NCBI RefSeq assembly: GCF_000422385.1
Contig: NZ_AULR01000008.1
Span: 1-64,000 of the forward strand
Direction: 5' to 3'
DNA: 64,000 nt
DNA from: Microbacterium indicum DSM 19969
GTDB lineage: Bacteria; Actinomycetota; Actinomycetes; Actinomycetales; Microbacteriaceae
This document shows, in pieces, positions 50,816 through 59,098 of the stretch. A program made the translations under genes and the position numbers. The notes below the pieces were generated by a model. It saw only the letters and a program-made list of their open reading frames with translations. It was not told the origin of the DNA and made no database searches. Within the stretch, counting starts at the first letter, position 1. The number at the start of each line of letters is the position of its first letter.

Positions 50816-52138
50816 ATGAGCACCAAGCGAACCATCCGGTGGATGTCCGGATTCGCGGCGGCGGGATTGGCGGTGGCCGGCCTCGTCGGCTGCTCGTCGA
50901 CCTCGGCCGACGGCAACACGATCACCTACTGGGCCAGCAACCAGGGTGCGTCCGTCACGCAGGACGAGGAGATCCTGCAGGAGTCGATCGACCGCTTCAC
51001 CGAGGAGACGGGCGTCGAGGTCGAGCTCGAGGTCATCCCGTGGAGCGACCTCTACAACCGCATCCTCACGGCGGTGTCGAGCGGCGAGGGCCCCGACGTC
51101 CTCAACATCGGCAACACGTGGGCCGTGTCGCTGCAGGCGTCCGGCGCCTTCGAGCCCGTCGAGGGCGACTTCCTCGACAAGCTCGGCGGCGAGGACCGCT
51201 TCCTCGCGTCGAGCTGGGCGACGGGCGGCGCGGAGGGCCAGGCTCCCACGTCGGTCCCGCTCTACGGCCTCGCGTACTCGCTGTACTACAACACCGCGAT
51301 GTTCGAGGCGGCGGGGATCACCGAGCCCCCCGCCACATGGGACGAGTTCGTCGAGGACGCGAAGAAGCTCACGATCGACACCGACGGCGACGGCGAGATC
51401 GACCAGTGGGGAGTCGCCCTCGCGGGCCAGCGCACGTCGAACAACGTGCACCAGGCGTTCATCCGCGGCCTCCAGAACGGCGGGGCGCTGTACGACGACG
51501 ACGGCCAGCCCGACTTCGCGAACGACGGCGTCGTGGCGGGCGTCAACCAGTGGGTCCAGCTCATGGGCGAGGACGGCGTCGTGAGCCCCTCGAACGCCGA
51601 GCTGACCGAGGGCAACGAGATGGTCGCCGACTTCGTCGACGGCAACTCGGCGATGTTCTTCGACCAGGCGCCGGGCAAGACCCTCGACGAGGCCGGCATG
51701 ACCGACTACGCGGCCGCACCCGTTCCCATGATGACGGCGGACGCGACGGGGCTCGAGGGCACCCAGAGCCACGTCGCGGGCATCAACGTCAGCGTCTTCG
51801 CGAACTCCGACAACAAGGAGGCCGCCGAGGACTTCGTCGCGCACCTGACGAGCGACGACGAGCAGATCTACCTCAACCAGCGCTTCACCTCGCTGCCGAT
51901 CGTCACGGCGGCGTACGACGACGAGGCGTTCCAGAGCGACGACATCGCGATGAAGCAGGAGATCCTCGCCGAGCACGCGCAGCCGATGCCGCTGTACCCC
52001 AGCGAGGGACAGATGGAGACGCTCGTCGGCGAGGCGATCAACGGGCTCTTCGCCCAGATCGCGCAGGGCGGCACCGTCACGGAGGACGACGTGAGGTCGG
52101 CTCTCGAGGACGCCGACTCGCAGATGCCGGCGAGCTGA
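50816..52138 (+). CDS. CUT1 sugar-binding lipoprotein
   Basis: The 440-residue extracellular solute-binding protein family 1 has signal peptide and lipobox L-V-G-C (Cys26). The binding fold has [26 protein letters not shown] and a D-T-D-G-D-G-E-I-D calcium-loop-like segment. It delivers an oligosaccharide to the two permeases downstream. ACAAGGAGAG RBS. No ATPase is encoded in the operon, so a shared MsiK-type ATPase is expected elsewhere. Confidence 0.92.
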   Translation: MSTKRTIRWMSGFAAAGLAVAGLVGCSSTSADGNTITYWASNQGASVTQDEEILQESIDRFTEETGVEVELEVIPWSDLYNRILTAVSSGEGPDVLNIGNTWAVSLQASGAFEPVEGDFLDKLGGEDRFLASSWATGGAEGQAPTSVPLYGLAYSLYYNTAMFEAAGITEPPATWDEFVEDAKKLTIDTDGDGEIDQWGVALAGQRTSNNVHQAFIRGLQNGGALYDDDGQPDFANDGVVAGVNQWVQLMGEDGVVSPSNAELTEGNEMVADFVDGNSAMFFDQAPGKTLDEAGMTDYAAAPVPMMTADATGLEGTQSHVAGINVSVFANSDNKEAAEDFVAHLTSDDEQIYLNQRFTSLPIVTAAYDDEAFQSDDIAMKQEILAEHAQPMPLYPSEGQMETLVGEAINGLFAQIAQGGTVTEDDVRSALEDADSQMPAS

Positions 52139-52205
52139 CCGGACCCGACCGAGAGACACGCGCGGGGCGCCTCACGGGGCGCCCCGCGTCGTCGAAGGGA
52201 CATCC

Positions 52206-53195
52206 ATGGCCATCATCACGACATCGACGGTGAAGACCCATCGCCCGGACGAGAACCCGGGACCGTACATCCTCGAGAACCCGCGCAAGCAGAAGCGCGT
52301 GTGGCTCCCGTACTGGCTCATCGCGCCCGCCGGCGTGATGGAGCTCCTCATCCACATCGTGCCGATGATCCTCGGCGTGTACATCGCGTTCATCTCGCTG
52401 ACGCAGTACTCGATCGCGAACTGGACGGCCGCGCCGTTCGTCGGCCTCCAGAACTTCGTCCAGGGGCTCGACCCCGAGGGCCCGATCGGCAGCCAGTTCT
52501 ACGGCGCGATCCTCCGCACCATCGCGTTCACGGTGATCGTCGTCGCCTTCGCCTGGGCGATCGGGATGTTCGCCGCCGTGCTGCTCTCGTCGAAGTTCCG
52601 CGGCAACGGGATCTTCCGCACGCTCTTCCTCGTGCCGTACGCGCTCCCGAGCTACGTCGGGACGATCGCGTGGGCGTTCATGTTCAACCAGCGCGACGGC
52701 GTCATCAACCGCTTCCTCGTGGACGACCTCGGGATCCTCGACGAGCGGCCCTTCTGGCTCCTCGGCGGCAACGCCTTCTGGGCCATGGTGATCGTGACGA
52801 TCTGGCAGTTCTGGCCGTTCGTGTTCCTCATGCTCCTCGCGGCGCTGCAGTCGATCCCGAGCGACGTCTACGAGGCCGCCGCCCTCGACGGCGCGAGCCT
52901 GTGGCGGCAGTTCCGCTCGATCACGCTCCCGATGGTGCGCCACGCCAACACCGTGCTGCTCCTGATCCTCAGCCTCTGGATCTTCAACCAGTTCAACGTG
53001 CCGTACGTGCTGTTCGGACCGTCGTCGCCCGCCGAGGCGACCCTGATCTCCCCGCTCATCTACCAGCAGTCCTTCAACAACTGGAACTTCGGCGTCGGCG
53101 GCGCGATGAGCGTGCTCCTGCTCATCGTCCTGCTCATCGCGTCGGCGTTCTACATCCGCCTCGTCATGCCGAAGGGCAGGTCCGCCGATGATTGA
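52206..53195 (+). CDS. CUT1 sugar ABC transporter permease (MalF-like)
   Basis: The 329-residue inner-membrane permease has six core helices after a roughly 30-residue cytoplasmic N-terminus. The EAA loop is Y-E-A-A-A-L-D-G-A-S-L-W-R-Q-F-R-x-I-T-L-P. A GAAGGG RBS precedes the ATG. Its stop overlaps the start of the second permease. Confidence 0.92.
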   Translation: MAIITTSTVKTHRPDENPGPYILENPRKQKRVWLPYWLIAPAGVMELLIHIVPMILGVYIAFISLTQYSIANWTAAPFVGLQNFVQGLDPEGPIGSQFYGAILRTIAFTVIVVAFAWAIGMFAAVLLSSKFRGNGIFRTLFLVPYALPSYVGTIAWAFMFNQRDGVINRFLVDDLGILDERPFWLLGGNAFWAMVIVTIWQFWPFVFLMLLAALQSIPSDVYEAAALDGASLWRQFRSITLPMVRHANTVLLLILSLWIFNQFNVPYVLFGPSSPAEATLISPLIYQQSFNNWNFGVGGAMSVLLLIVLLIASAFYIRLVMPKGRSADD

Positions 53196-54027
53196 GACCC
53201 GCGGATTCCGCATCCTCCGAGTCTTCGGGCTCATCTTCCTGAGCCTCCTCGTCCTCATCCCCGTCTACGTCGTCCTCGCGACCTCGGTCAAGCCGCTCGA
53301 GGACGTGCGCGGGGTCTTCACGTGGATCCCGTCGCGGATCACCCTCGAGCCGTACTTCCAGATCTGGCAGACGGTTCCGCTCGGGCGCTACTTCGTCAAC
53401 AGCCTCATCGTCACGGTGACAGCGACGGCGTTCTCGGTCGTGCTCGCGATCCTGGCGTCGTACGCCATGTCGCGGTTCGCGTTCCGGGGGTCGCGCGGGT
53501 TCAGCCTCGTCGTCCTCTCGACGCAGATGTTCCCCGGGATCCTGTTCCTGCTGCCGCTGTTCCTGATCTTCTCGCAGCTGCAGAGGGTGATCGGGATCCA
53601 GCTCACGGGCTCGTACCTGGGGCTCATCCTCACGTACATGACGTTCTCGCTGCCCTTCGCGATCTGGATGCTCTCGGGCTTCTTCGCGTCGATCCCCAAG
53701 GAGCTCGAGGAGGCCGCGATGATCGACGGCACGGGGCGCATCGGCGCGCTGATCCGCGTCGTGCTGCCCGTCGCCCGCCCCGGCATCATCGCCGTGACGG
53801 TGTACTGCTTCATCACGGCGTGGAGCGAGGTGCTGTTCGCGAGCGTGCTCACGAACAACGCGACCCGCACCCTCGCGATCGGCCTGCGCGCCTACTCGTC
53901 GCAGACCGACGTCTACTGGAACCAGCTGATGGCGGCCTCGGTCGTGGTCTCGCTGCCCGTCATCATCGGGTTCATGATCGTGCAGCGCCACCTCATCGCA
54001 GGGCTGTCGTCGGGTGCGGTGAAGTAG
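53188..54027 (+). CDS. CUT1 sugar ABC transporter permease (MalG-like)
   Basis: The 279-residue partner permease has six helices and EAA loop L-E-E-A-A-M-I-D-G-T-G-R-I-G-A-L-I-R-V-V-L-P. It ends with G-L-S-S-G-A-V-K, typical of MalG-type proteins. The 8-nt overlap with the previous gene suggests stoichiometric expression. A 16-bp terminator stem follows. Confidence 0.93.
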   Translation: MIETRGFRILRVFGLIFLSLLVLIPVYVVLATSVKPLEDVRGVFTWIPSRITLEPYFQIWQTVPLGRYFVNSLIVTVTATAFSVVLAILASYAMSRFAFRGSRGFSLVVLSTQMFPGILFLLPLFLIFSQLQRVIGIQLTGSYLGLILTYMTFSLPFAIWMLSGFFASIPKELEEAAMIDGTGRIGALIRVVLPVARPGIIAVTVYCFITAWSEVLFASVLTNNATRTLAIGLRAYSSQTDVYWNQLMAASVVVSLPVIIGFMIVQRHLIAGLSSGAVK

Positions 54028-54048
54028 CGCTCCGCAGACCGGTCGGCG

Positions 54049-54086
54049 ACTGAGCGGCGCAGCCTCCCGGGGCTGCGCCGCTCAGT
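54049..54086. terminator. Bidirectional terminator between CUT1 permease and siderophore reductase
   Basis: Bases 54049-54064 and 54071-54086 form a perfect 16-bp stem with a 6-nt loop. It follows the rightward permease stop by 21 bp and contains the leftward reductase stop codon (54082-54084), so it serves both convergent genes. Confidence 0.8.
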
Positions 54087-54885
54087 GCGCGGCGTGGTAC
54101 GAGGAACCGGTCTCGGCGGCCTTCCAGTAGCCCTTGATGACCGTCTTGTCGGGGTCCTGGCCCCAGCGGTCGCAGGCGAGCGCGCGGCCGGCCCTGACGA
54201 CGGCCTTCTCGGCCGCGATGAAGACGAAGGGGTCCGTTCCGGGGCGGTCGGCCTCGCCCAGGGCGTCGAGCGCCGCGACGAGCGCCGATCCCGGTGCGGC
54301 GTCGCCGCGGTGCAGGTACTCGACCGCGACGGGGGCCTCGATCGGCACCTCGTGCGACGCGTCGGGGACCTCGACGAGGATCCGCACGGCGGCGCCCGCG
54401 GGCAGGGCGTTCGCGTATCGGCGGATCTGCGGGATCGCCGTCTCGTCGCCCGCGAGGAACCAGCCGTCGGGTGTGCCCTCGATGCGGCGCGACCCGCGGG
54501 GGCCGCCGATGCCGATGACCGACCCGAGCTCGGCCGTGTCGGCCCACACGCCCGCGACGCCCTCGTCGCCGTGCACCTGGAACTCGAGGTCGACGTAGTG
54601 CGCGCCCTGCTCGGTCGTCCCCCAGAACAGCGGGGTGTACTCGCGGCTCGGCGCCGCGCGCATCTCCTCGACGGTCTCGACGCGCGACTCCGGGAGGAAG
54701 ATCCGCACGTGGTCGTCGACCCCCGTGCCGCCGAAGCCCTCGAGCTCGGGCCCCTCGAGCCGCACGCGCACGTACCCGGCGGTGATCCGCTCGCGCTGCG
54801 TGAGCGTCGCGAAGCGGAACCGGAGGTCGAGCATCTCGCCCTCGATCGAGAAGGAACCTGGGGAGGTCGGGAGGGGCGTCGTCAT
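54082..54885 (-). CDS. Siderophore-interacting protein (ferric-siderophore reductase)
   Basis: The 267-residue FAD/NADPH reductase belongs to the SIP family. An N-terminal FAD-binding barrel contains R-E-Y-T-P-L (R-x-Y-T-x-R-like, with Leu replacing the last Arg). The C-terminal domain has F-L-A-G-D-E-T-A-I-P and the K-G-Y-W ending typical of SIPs. It releases iron by reducing imported ferric siderophores. A DtxR-like box next to the ATG points to iron control shared with the hmu operon. Confidence 0.92.
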   Translation of the reverse strand: MTTPLPTSPGSFSIEGEMLDLRFRFATLTQRERITAGYVRVRLEGPELEGFGGTGVDDHVRIFLPESRVETVEEMRAAPSREYTPLFWGTTEQGAHYVDLEFQVHGDEGVAGVWADTAELGSVIGIGGPRGSRRIEGTPDGWFLAGDETAIPQIRRYANALPAGAAVRILVEVPDASHEVPIEAPVAVEYLHRGDAAPGSALVAALDALGEADRPGTDPFVFIAAEKAVVRAGRALACDRWGQDPDKTVIKGYWKAAETGSSYHAAH

Positions 54886-54887
54886 GG

Positions 54888-54904
54888 AAGTTAGGCTAAC
54901 CTAC
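54888..54904 (-). promoter_or_regulatory. DtxR/IdeR-like iron box before the siderophore reductase
   Basis: GTTAGGCTAACCTAC contains the exact DtxR core TTAGGCTAACCTA, with about 15 of 19 consensus positions by eye. It begins 2 bp from the start codon and overlaps a reverse-strand TAGGTT -10-like hexamer. It is the best iron box in the window. Confidence 0.8.
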
Positions 54905-54942
54905 CCGCATTCGGGTGAGGGCCAAGCTCGGCCCTGATCCGC

Positions 54943-55755
54943 TCAGTACCAGTTGACCGACTGCGAGTGCGCCCACGCCGAGCAGGGCGTGCCGTACGAC
55001 GCCGCGATGTACTGCAGGCCCCAGGCGATCTGCGTCGACGCGTTGGTCTCCCAGTCGCTCGCGATCGTTCCCATCTTCGAGCCGGGGAGGGCCTGCGGGA
55101 TCCCGTAGGCGCCGCTCGACGCGTTGGAGGCCTGGTAGTTCCAGCCCGACTCCTTGGTCCACAGCGAGTCGAGGCACGCGAACTGGTCGGATCCCCAGCC
55201 GTAGTCGTCGGCGGCCATCTGGGTCGCCGTCGCCTTCGCGCCCTCGACCGTGTTGGCCTCGGCGAGGGCCTCGGCGGCGGCCGCGGCCTCCTCGGCCTCC
55301 TTCGCCGCCTGCTCCTCGGCCTTCTTCTTCTGCTCGGCCTCGTACGCCGTGATCGCGTCGGTCACGGTGCCCGTCGCGTCGTCGACGTCGCTCGTCGCCG
55401 AGGCGACCATCGCCTCGGGCATCTTCTCGTAGCCCGAGAGGACGTCGACGGCCGACTGCAGGTCGTCGGTGTCGACCTTGCCGCTCGCGCGGTCGAGCAG
55501 CTGCTGCGCGGCGTCGAGGGCCGACTTCGCGTCGTCGGCCGTCTGGCCCGTCGCGAGCGTGACGGCGCCCGACTCGAAGCGCGGGGCGGGGGATCCCGTC
55601 GCGGCCATCGCGGTGCCTCCGCCGATCACGACGATGCCGACCGCCGCGGCGACGCCGACGCTGACGAGTCGGTTGCGGCGCTCCTTCTCCTTGCGGAGGA
55701 GGCGCAGGTGGTTGGCGCGGGGGAACGGGGTGAGGAGCGGGGTCTCGCCAGTCAT
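54943..55755 (-). CDS. Secreted transglycosylase-like (aggregation-promoting factor C-terminal) protein
   Basis: The 270-residue protein has a basic N-terminus and a hydrophobic signal/anchor (about 30-50). A helical linker with a charged A/E/K coiled-coil segment (about 140-165) precedes a C-terminal lysozyme-fold domain. That domain has C-L-D-S-L-W-T-K-E-S-G-W (putative catalytic Glu), G-A-Y-G-I-P-Q-A and W-G-L-Q-Y-I. This resembles APF/Rpf-related muralytic domains. It should act on peptidoglycan. The MtrA-like repeat upstream fits cell-wall hydrolase control. Confidence 0.83.
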   Translation of the reverse strand: MTGETPLLTPFPRANHLRLLRKEKERRNRLVSVGVAAAVGIVVIGGGTAMAATGSPAPRFESGAVTLATGQTADDAKSALDAAQQLLDRASGKVDTDDLQSAVDVLSGYEKMPEAMVASATSDVDDATGTVTDAITAYEAEQKKKAEEQAAKEAEEAAAAAEALAEANTVEGAKATATQMAADDYGWGSDQFACLDSLWTKESGWNYQASNASSGAYGIPQALPGSKMGTIASDWETNASTQIAWGLQYIAASYGTPCSAWAHSQSVNWY

Positions 55756-55921
55756 CTATCGGGCATCCAGAACGTCTCGGGTATGTGCCGCGAGGGTCAC
55801 CGGCACGAGGATCGATACTGACGCATACGAACTGGGTGCGGGGCGGAAAGGGGCCGATCGCGCCGCGGAATGGCGGTCGAATCGACCACTGGCAGGCGTT
55901 TTCCTGAGAGCGGTGCCCGGA

Positions 55922-55957
55922 CCCCCGCGATCCGCATGCTGACGCGGATCGCGGGGG
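55922..55957. terminator. 14-bp terminator-like hairpin
   Basis: CCCCCGCGATCCGC (55922-55935) pairs perfectly with GCGGATCGCGGGGG (55944-55957) around an 8-nt loop. It would end leftward transcription from the gene at 56240, or fold in the leader of the gene at 55755. Confidence 0.55.
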
Positions 55958-55971
55958 AGTGGGCGCCTTTG

Positions 55972-55988
55972 GTAACGAACCGATAACG
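55972..55988 (-). promoter_or_regulatory. MtrA-like box upstream of the cell-wall hydrolase
   Basis: GTAACG (55972-55977) and ATAACG (55983-55988) are direct repeats with an 11-bp period, close to the known MtrA recognition sequence. MtrAB controls peptidoglycan hydrolases in actinobacteria, and the next leftward gene outside the hairpin encodes one. It lies 217 bp from the start codon. Confidence 0.55.
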
Positions 55989-56039
55989 GCCGAGGGATCA
56001 GAGTTTCCTTCGAGACCCGTGGGAGCACGGGCCGCGGGC

Positions 56040-56240
56040 TCAGAGCTCGGCGCCGTCGTCGTGGTCGTCGTAGTAGCCCTGGTGCCCGCCGCGCTTCGAT
56101 TCGCCCGCGATGAGCGCGCCGACGCCGATCGCGAGCCCGATGACGAGGCCCAGCCAGACGCTGCCGAGGATCACGCCGACGAGCGCCGCGAGCGCGAAGA
56201 AGCCGACGGCGATGAGGACCGACCGCGTGCGCTTCGTCAT
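56040..56240 (-). CDS. Small two-helix membrane protein
   Basis: The 66-residue protein has a basic N-terminus, two hydrophobic helices (about 8-24 and 27-46) separated by a short Gly turn, and an acidic/His tail (Y-Y-D-D-H-D-D-G). No known domain. It is the first of two closely spaced leftward genes; the glycosylase at 56248-57132 is 7 bp upstream. Confidence 0.65.
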   Translation of the reverse strand: MTKRTRSVLIAVGFFALAALVGVILGSVWLGLVIGLAIGVGALIAGESKRGGHQGYYDDHDDGAEL

Positions 56241-56247
56241 GCGTCCA

Positions 56248-57132
56248 TCATCGCGCGCGGTGGTCCTCGGGCGCGAGCCGCGGGGCCCGGCGCGGTTCGC
56301 GCGGTCCGTGCGCCCGGATGAGCCGGATCACCCGCTGCCGGTGCCCCCGCCACGGCTCGAGCAGCTCGAGCATGCCGTCGTCGTCGACGCGGGATCCCGT
56401 GAGCGCGTAGCCGACCTCGTGCGCGAGGTGGAAGTCGCCGACGCTCACGGCGTCGGGATCGCCGAGCGCGCGCGCCCGCGTCTCGGCCGCGGTCCACGGG
56501 CCGATCCCGGGCAGCCTCTCGAGCGCATCGGGCCGCGCGGCGACCGACGCGGCCCGCTGCGCCGTGCGGACGATCGTGCGCGACTGGAACGGCTCGGCGC
56601 CCGCTCGATGCCAGCCCCAGGAAGGGATCCGCCGCCACTCGTCGGCCGTGGGCGGCGCGAACATCGGCTGCGGCGTGGGGCCGGGCGCGCGCTCGCCGAA
56701 CCAGGTGACGATGCGGCGCCAGGCGGCGAACGCCGCGACGGCCGTGACCTTCTGCTCGAGGACGGCCTGCGCGAGCGCGTCGAAGAGCCCGTCGGTGCGG
56801 GAGAGACGGAGACCGTGCGCGCGCTCCGCCGCCGCGCGGACGACGGGATGGCGCGCCGCGTCGAAGCCCTGCTCGTGGTCGAGCGCGCCGCACAGCGCGG
56901 GCACCTGCGCGAGCGCCCACGCGGCGCCCGGCCCCCACGCGGCCGCGCGCACGGATCTGTCGCCCTGCGCGGCGAGGGCGACGGTCGCGACGCCGTCGGG
57001 CGTGCGGCTCGCGCGCCAGATCACGCCGCGCGCCACCTGCATCGTCGGATCGCCCGGCCCGCGCTGGACCACGCCGACGGTCGCCCCGACGTCCAGCGCC
57101 CGGCCCGGGCGATAGGTGGTCTCGAGGGGCAT
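56248..57132 (-). CDS. AlkA-like DNA-3-methyladenine glycosylase (HhH-GPD)
   Basis: The 294-residue base-excision enzyme has helix-hairpin-helix motif L-P-G-I-G-P-W-T-A-A and catalytic Asp233 in V-G-D-F-H. The G-L-F-D-A-L-A-Q-A-V-L-E-Q-K-V segment matches the AlkA core. It removes alkylated purines. TACCGT ends 6 nt before the ATG (leaderless). It is 7 bp upstream of a small membrane protein gene with which it may be co-transcribed. Confidence 0.88.
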   Translation of the reverse strand: MPLETTYRPGRALDVGATVGVVQRGPGDPTMQVARGVIWRASRTPDGVATVALAAQGDRSVRAAAWGPGAAWALAQVPALCGALDHEQGFDAARHPVVRAAAERAHGLRLSRTDGLFDALAQAVLEQKVTAVAAFAAWRRIVTWFGERAPGPTPQPMFAPPTADEWRRIPSWGWHRAGAEPFQSRTIVRTAQRAASVAARPDALERLPGIGPWTAAETRARALGDPDAVSVGDFHLAHEVGYALTGSRVDDDGMLELLEPWRGHRQRVIRLIRAHGPREPRRAPRLAPEDHRAR

Positions 57133-57403
57133 GCGTCAACGGTATGCGGGGCGTCTGACATTCGCTGTATGAGCGTGCCGCTGCTGCGCAGGCGGCGGGT
57201 GTGCCGCTGCGTCCGGGTGCCGCTGCGGGCAGGTGCCGCTGCGCGGGCAGGGCCCGGGCGGCGCAGTCCCCCGCGGCTTCGCCGCTCCCGCCAGGCCCGT
57301 TGCCGGCGCCGCCCGGGCCCTGCCCGCTTCGCTCCCTCTCGGGGGACCGGGGCGGGGCGTGCTGGGCTGCGTCAGAGGGAGGGAGGAGAGGGGAGTCCGG
57401 GGC
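57133..57403. repeat. G/C-rich intergenic region with tandem units and a 20-bp inverted repeat
   Basis: Imperfect GGTGCCGCTGCG-like units recur about four times at 57176-57244. A perfect 20-bp inverted repeat follows (57244-57263 with 57307-57326), with a 43-nt interior that itself contains GCGG/CCGC. No convincing ORF is present. It separates divergent or unrelated leftward units and may terminate the winged-helix gene's transcript. Confidence 0.6.
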
Positions 57404-58129
57404 TCAGAACCGGTCGGGGGAGGGGGCGCCCGCGCCGTAGCGGATCGTGACGTCGGCGTGGCGGTCGAAGCGGTAGCCCGCGCCCCGCACGGTGCGGACG
57501 ATGTCCTCGTAGCGGCCGAGCTTCGCGCGCAGACGGCGGACGTGCACGTCGATCGTGCGCTCGCCCGGGGCGTCGGCGTCGCCGGCCTGCCAGAGCGACT
57601 CGACGAGCTCGATGCGCTCGATCGTGCGGCCTTCGCGCAGGACGAGGTACTGCAGGAGCTCGAACTCCTTGTAGGTGAGCGCGGCCGACTCGCCGTCGAT
57701 CACGACGCGCTTGCGCGAGATGTCGACCGTGACGCCCGCATTGCGGTCGGGGGCCGGGGTCTCGGCCTTCTGCCGCGCGACGGCGCCCGGCTCCTTGAGC
57801 GCGAGGCGGACGACGTCGATGTCGCGCCCGCCGGCCTGCTGCGGGGCGAGGGCGACCGTCGCGTAGGTCTCGGCCTGCGGCGAGAGCTCGGCGATCGTGC
57901 GGCGCAGGGCGTCGACGAGGGTGTTGAGGCTCACGCCGTCGGCGGCGGCCGCGGCCTCGTCGAGGCCGACGTACAGCGCGAATCCGCGCGGCTCGGTGCC
58001 GGCGGGGAGGCGAGAAGGCTGATCGTTCACGGGGCGGAGGCGGGTCGCAGGGTGGGCGGAGCGGGCGATCTGCCGCTCCTGCTGGGAGATTACCGGGCGG
58101 ATGGGCGTGACGGCGGCGAGAGCAGACAT
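57404..58129 (-). CDS. Winged-helix (OmpR/PhoB C-terminal type) regulator without a receiver domain
   Basis: The 241-residue protein has a C-terminal Trans_reg_C domain (about 140-228; L-T-Y-K-E-F-E-L-L-Q-Y-L, R-T-I-D-V-H-V-R-R-L-R-A-K-L, V-R-G-A-G-Y-R-F). The first 130 residues are not a phospho-acceptor domain. A-L-Y-V-G-L-D and a V-S-L-N-T-L-V-D-A-L-R-R-T-I helix suggest a small unknown sensing module. GGAGG lies before ATG 58129. A leaderless 32-codon ORF with a consensus promoter lies 171 nt upstream on the same strand. Confidence 0.85.
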   Translation of the reverse strand: MSALAAVTPIRPVISQQERQIARSAHPATRLRPVNDQPSRLPAGTEPRGFALYVGLDEAAAAADGVSLNTLVDALRRTIAELSPQAETYATVALAPQQAGGRDIDVVRLALKEPGAVARQKAETPAPDRNAGVTVDISRKRVVIDGESAALTYKEFELLQYLVLREGRTIERIELVESLWQAGDADAPGERTIDVHVRRLRAKLGRYEDIVRTVRGAGYRFDRHADVTIRYGAGAPSPDRF

Positions 58130-58300
58130 CGGAGTGTCCTCCAGAAGATGACGGATCCGTGGATCCGAAGACGTTGTCGAAAGGAGCGGCACCTCAACGG
58201 GTGACGCGGGGATCCGATCCACCTGCCGCGCGACGCGCGCGGACGGCCGGGCTGGGAAAAGCGGCCGGGGGAACGGGGGAGGGTGCGGTCTGGCGGAGAC

Positions 58301-58399
58301 TCACGCACACATTCGACAGCGCATGGCGACACGCGGCATCATCATGCCGTGGCATCCGTTCGCCTCCAGGGCGGACAGGGTGCGGGTGTCGTCAGTCAT
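58301..58399 (-). CDS. Leaderless 32-residue ORF upstream of the winged-helix gene
   Basis: The frame opens with M-T-D-D-T-R-T-L-S-A-L-E-A-N-G-C-H-G and ends C-R-M-C-A, so it holds three Cys and a Met cluster. CACAAT ends 7 nt before its ATG, and TTGACA lies 18 bp further upstream, so transcription should begin at the ATG. It may be a functional small protein or a leader peptide controlling the regulator 171 nt downstream. The three cysteines might bind metal or sense thiols. Confidence 0.55.
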   Translation of the reverse strand: MTDDTRTLSALEANGCHGMMMPRVAMRCRMCA

Positions 58400-58406
58400 G
58401 GCCACG

Positions 58407-58436
58407 ATTGTGACGTCGTGCGGCGCCCCATGTCAA
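58407..58436 (-). promoter_or_regulatory. Consensus promoter for the leaderless small ORF
   Basis: On the reverse strand, TTGACA (58436-58431), an 18-bp spacer and CACAAT (58412-58407) are followed by 7 nt and ATG. It is the best -35/-10 pair I found in the window. Confidence 0.75.
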
Positions 58437-58502
58437 AGGATCACGGTCTCTGTTTCGTCGTGTGACGGAATGCGGCGCCGCGCTCGGCGGTTGGATGGGT
58501 GC

Positions 58503-58784
58503 ATGGACATGACCGTCGAAGACGCCCCCGAGAGCCGGCGCTTCGAACTGCGCCGGGGCGACGAGCTGCTGAGCGTGCTCGACTACCGCATCTCGGGCGA
58601 CGTGATCTCGTTCACCCGCGCCTTCACGAACCCCGCGCACCGCGGGCACGGGTACGCGGCCGTCGTGACGGAGGGCGCCGTCGACGACGCCGAGCGGCGC
58701 GGGCTGCGGGTCGTGCCGATGTGCTGGTACGTCGCGCAGTGGTTCGAGGAGCACCCCGAGCGCGGGGCGCTGATCGCGGCCTGA
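58503..58784 (+). CDS. YjdJ-type GNAT-family acetyltransferase
   Basis: The 93-residue minimal GNAT has F-T-N-P-A-H-R-G-H-G-Y-A-A, an acetyl-CoA loop of the short YjdJ/NATD1 form, followed by W-Y-V-A-Q-W-F-E-E-H-P-E. The substrate is unknown. A TTGGAT hexamer lies 6 nt before the first ATG, and a second ATG follows two codons later. It is divergent from the small leaderless ORF. Confidence 0.88.
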   Translation: MDMTVEDAPESRRFELRRGDELLSVLDYRISGDVISFTRAFTNPAHRGHGYAAVVTEGAVDDAERRGLRVVPMCWYVAQWFEEHPERGALIAA

Positions 58785-58797
58785 CGATCGAGGTGCT

Positions 58798-58816
58798 GCA
58801 CCGATGCGGTCGGTGC
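58798..58816. promoter_or_regulatory. Operator-like palindrome in the vapBC promoter
   Basis: GCACCGA (58798-58804) and TCGGTGC (58810-58816) form a perfect 7-bp dyad with a 5-nt centre. It abuts the TACACT -10 (58817-58822), so antitoxin binding would block the promoter. This is standard toxin-antitoxin autoregulation. Confidence 0.55.
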
Positions 58817-58828
58817 TACACTTCCATC

Positions 58829-59098
58829 ATGCCCACCGCACTCCCGCGGCACTCGATCACGGAGACGCCGGATGTCGCAGCGGCGCTTCGCGCTGCGTCA
58901 CGACGGTGGCCCGAAGACGCGGCGAGGCCTGCCGCGCTCCTGCGCCGCCTCATCGACGAGGGGGGACACGCCATCGGGCAGCAGAATGACGCGGCGCGCG
59001 CTCGTCGCCTCGCGGCGCTGGATGAGGCGGCGGGAGCGCTGACGGGAACATACGAAGCCGGGTACCTCGATGCGCTGCGCGACGAGTGGCCCGCGTGA
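58829..59098 (+). CDS. VapB-like antitoxin
   Basis: The 89-residue hydrophilic protein precedes a PIN toxin with a GTGA overlap. No AbrB or RHH motif is obvious. The antitoxin call rests on size, charge and coupling to the toxin. TACACT ends 6 nt before the ATG (leaderless). The C-terminal half (Y-E-A-G-Y-L-D-A-L-R-D-E-W) may be the toxin-binding segment. Confidence 0.7.
   Translation: MPTALPRHSITETPDVAAALRAASRRWPEDAARPAALLRRLIDEGGHAIGQQNDAARARRLAALDEAAGALTGTYEAGYLDALRDEWPA

Larger units (their letters stand above)
55756..56039 (-). other. 284-bp gap upstream of the cell-wall hydrolase
   Basis: No gene is supported here. From right to left it holds the MtrA-like repeat (55972-55988), a 14-bp hairpin (55922-55957) and a possible leader of about 200 nt before ATG 55755. 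A TATGCG/TATCGAT-rich stretch near 55810-55825 could be a second promoter. No riboswitch consensus was found. Confidence 0.5.

Noticed and set aside
55756..55990. Possible c-di-AMP (ydaO) riboswitch before the cell-wall hydrolase gene
   Set aside because: Such riboswitches often precede Rpf-like genes in actinobacteria, and the leader is about 200 nt, but the conserved GGGGTGAATC-like and CCCGAACCCG-like blocks are not present. Only a weak GTCAG-like match was seen.
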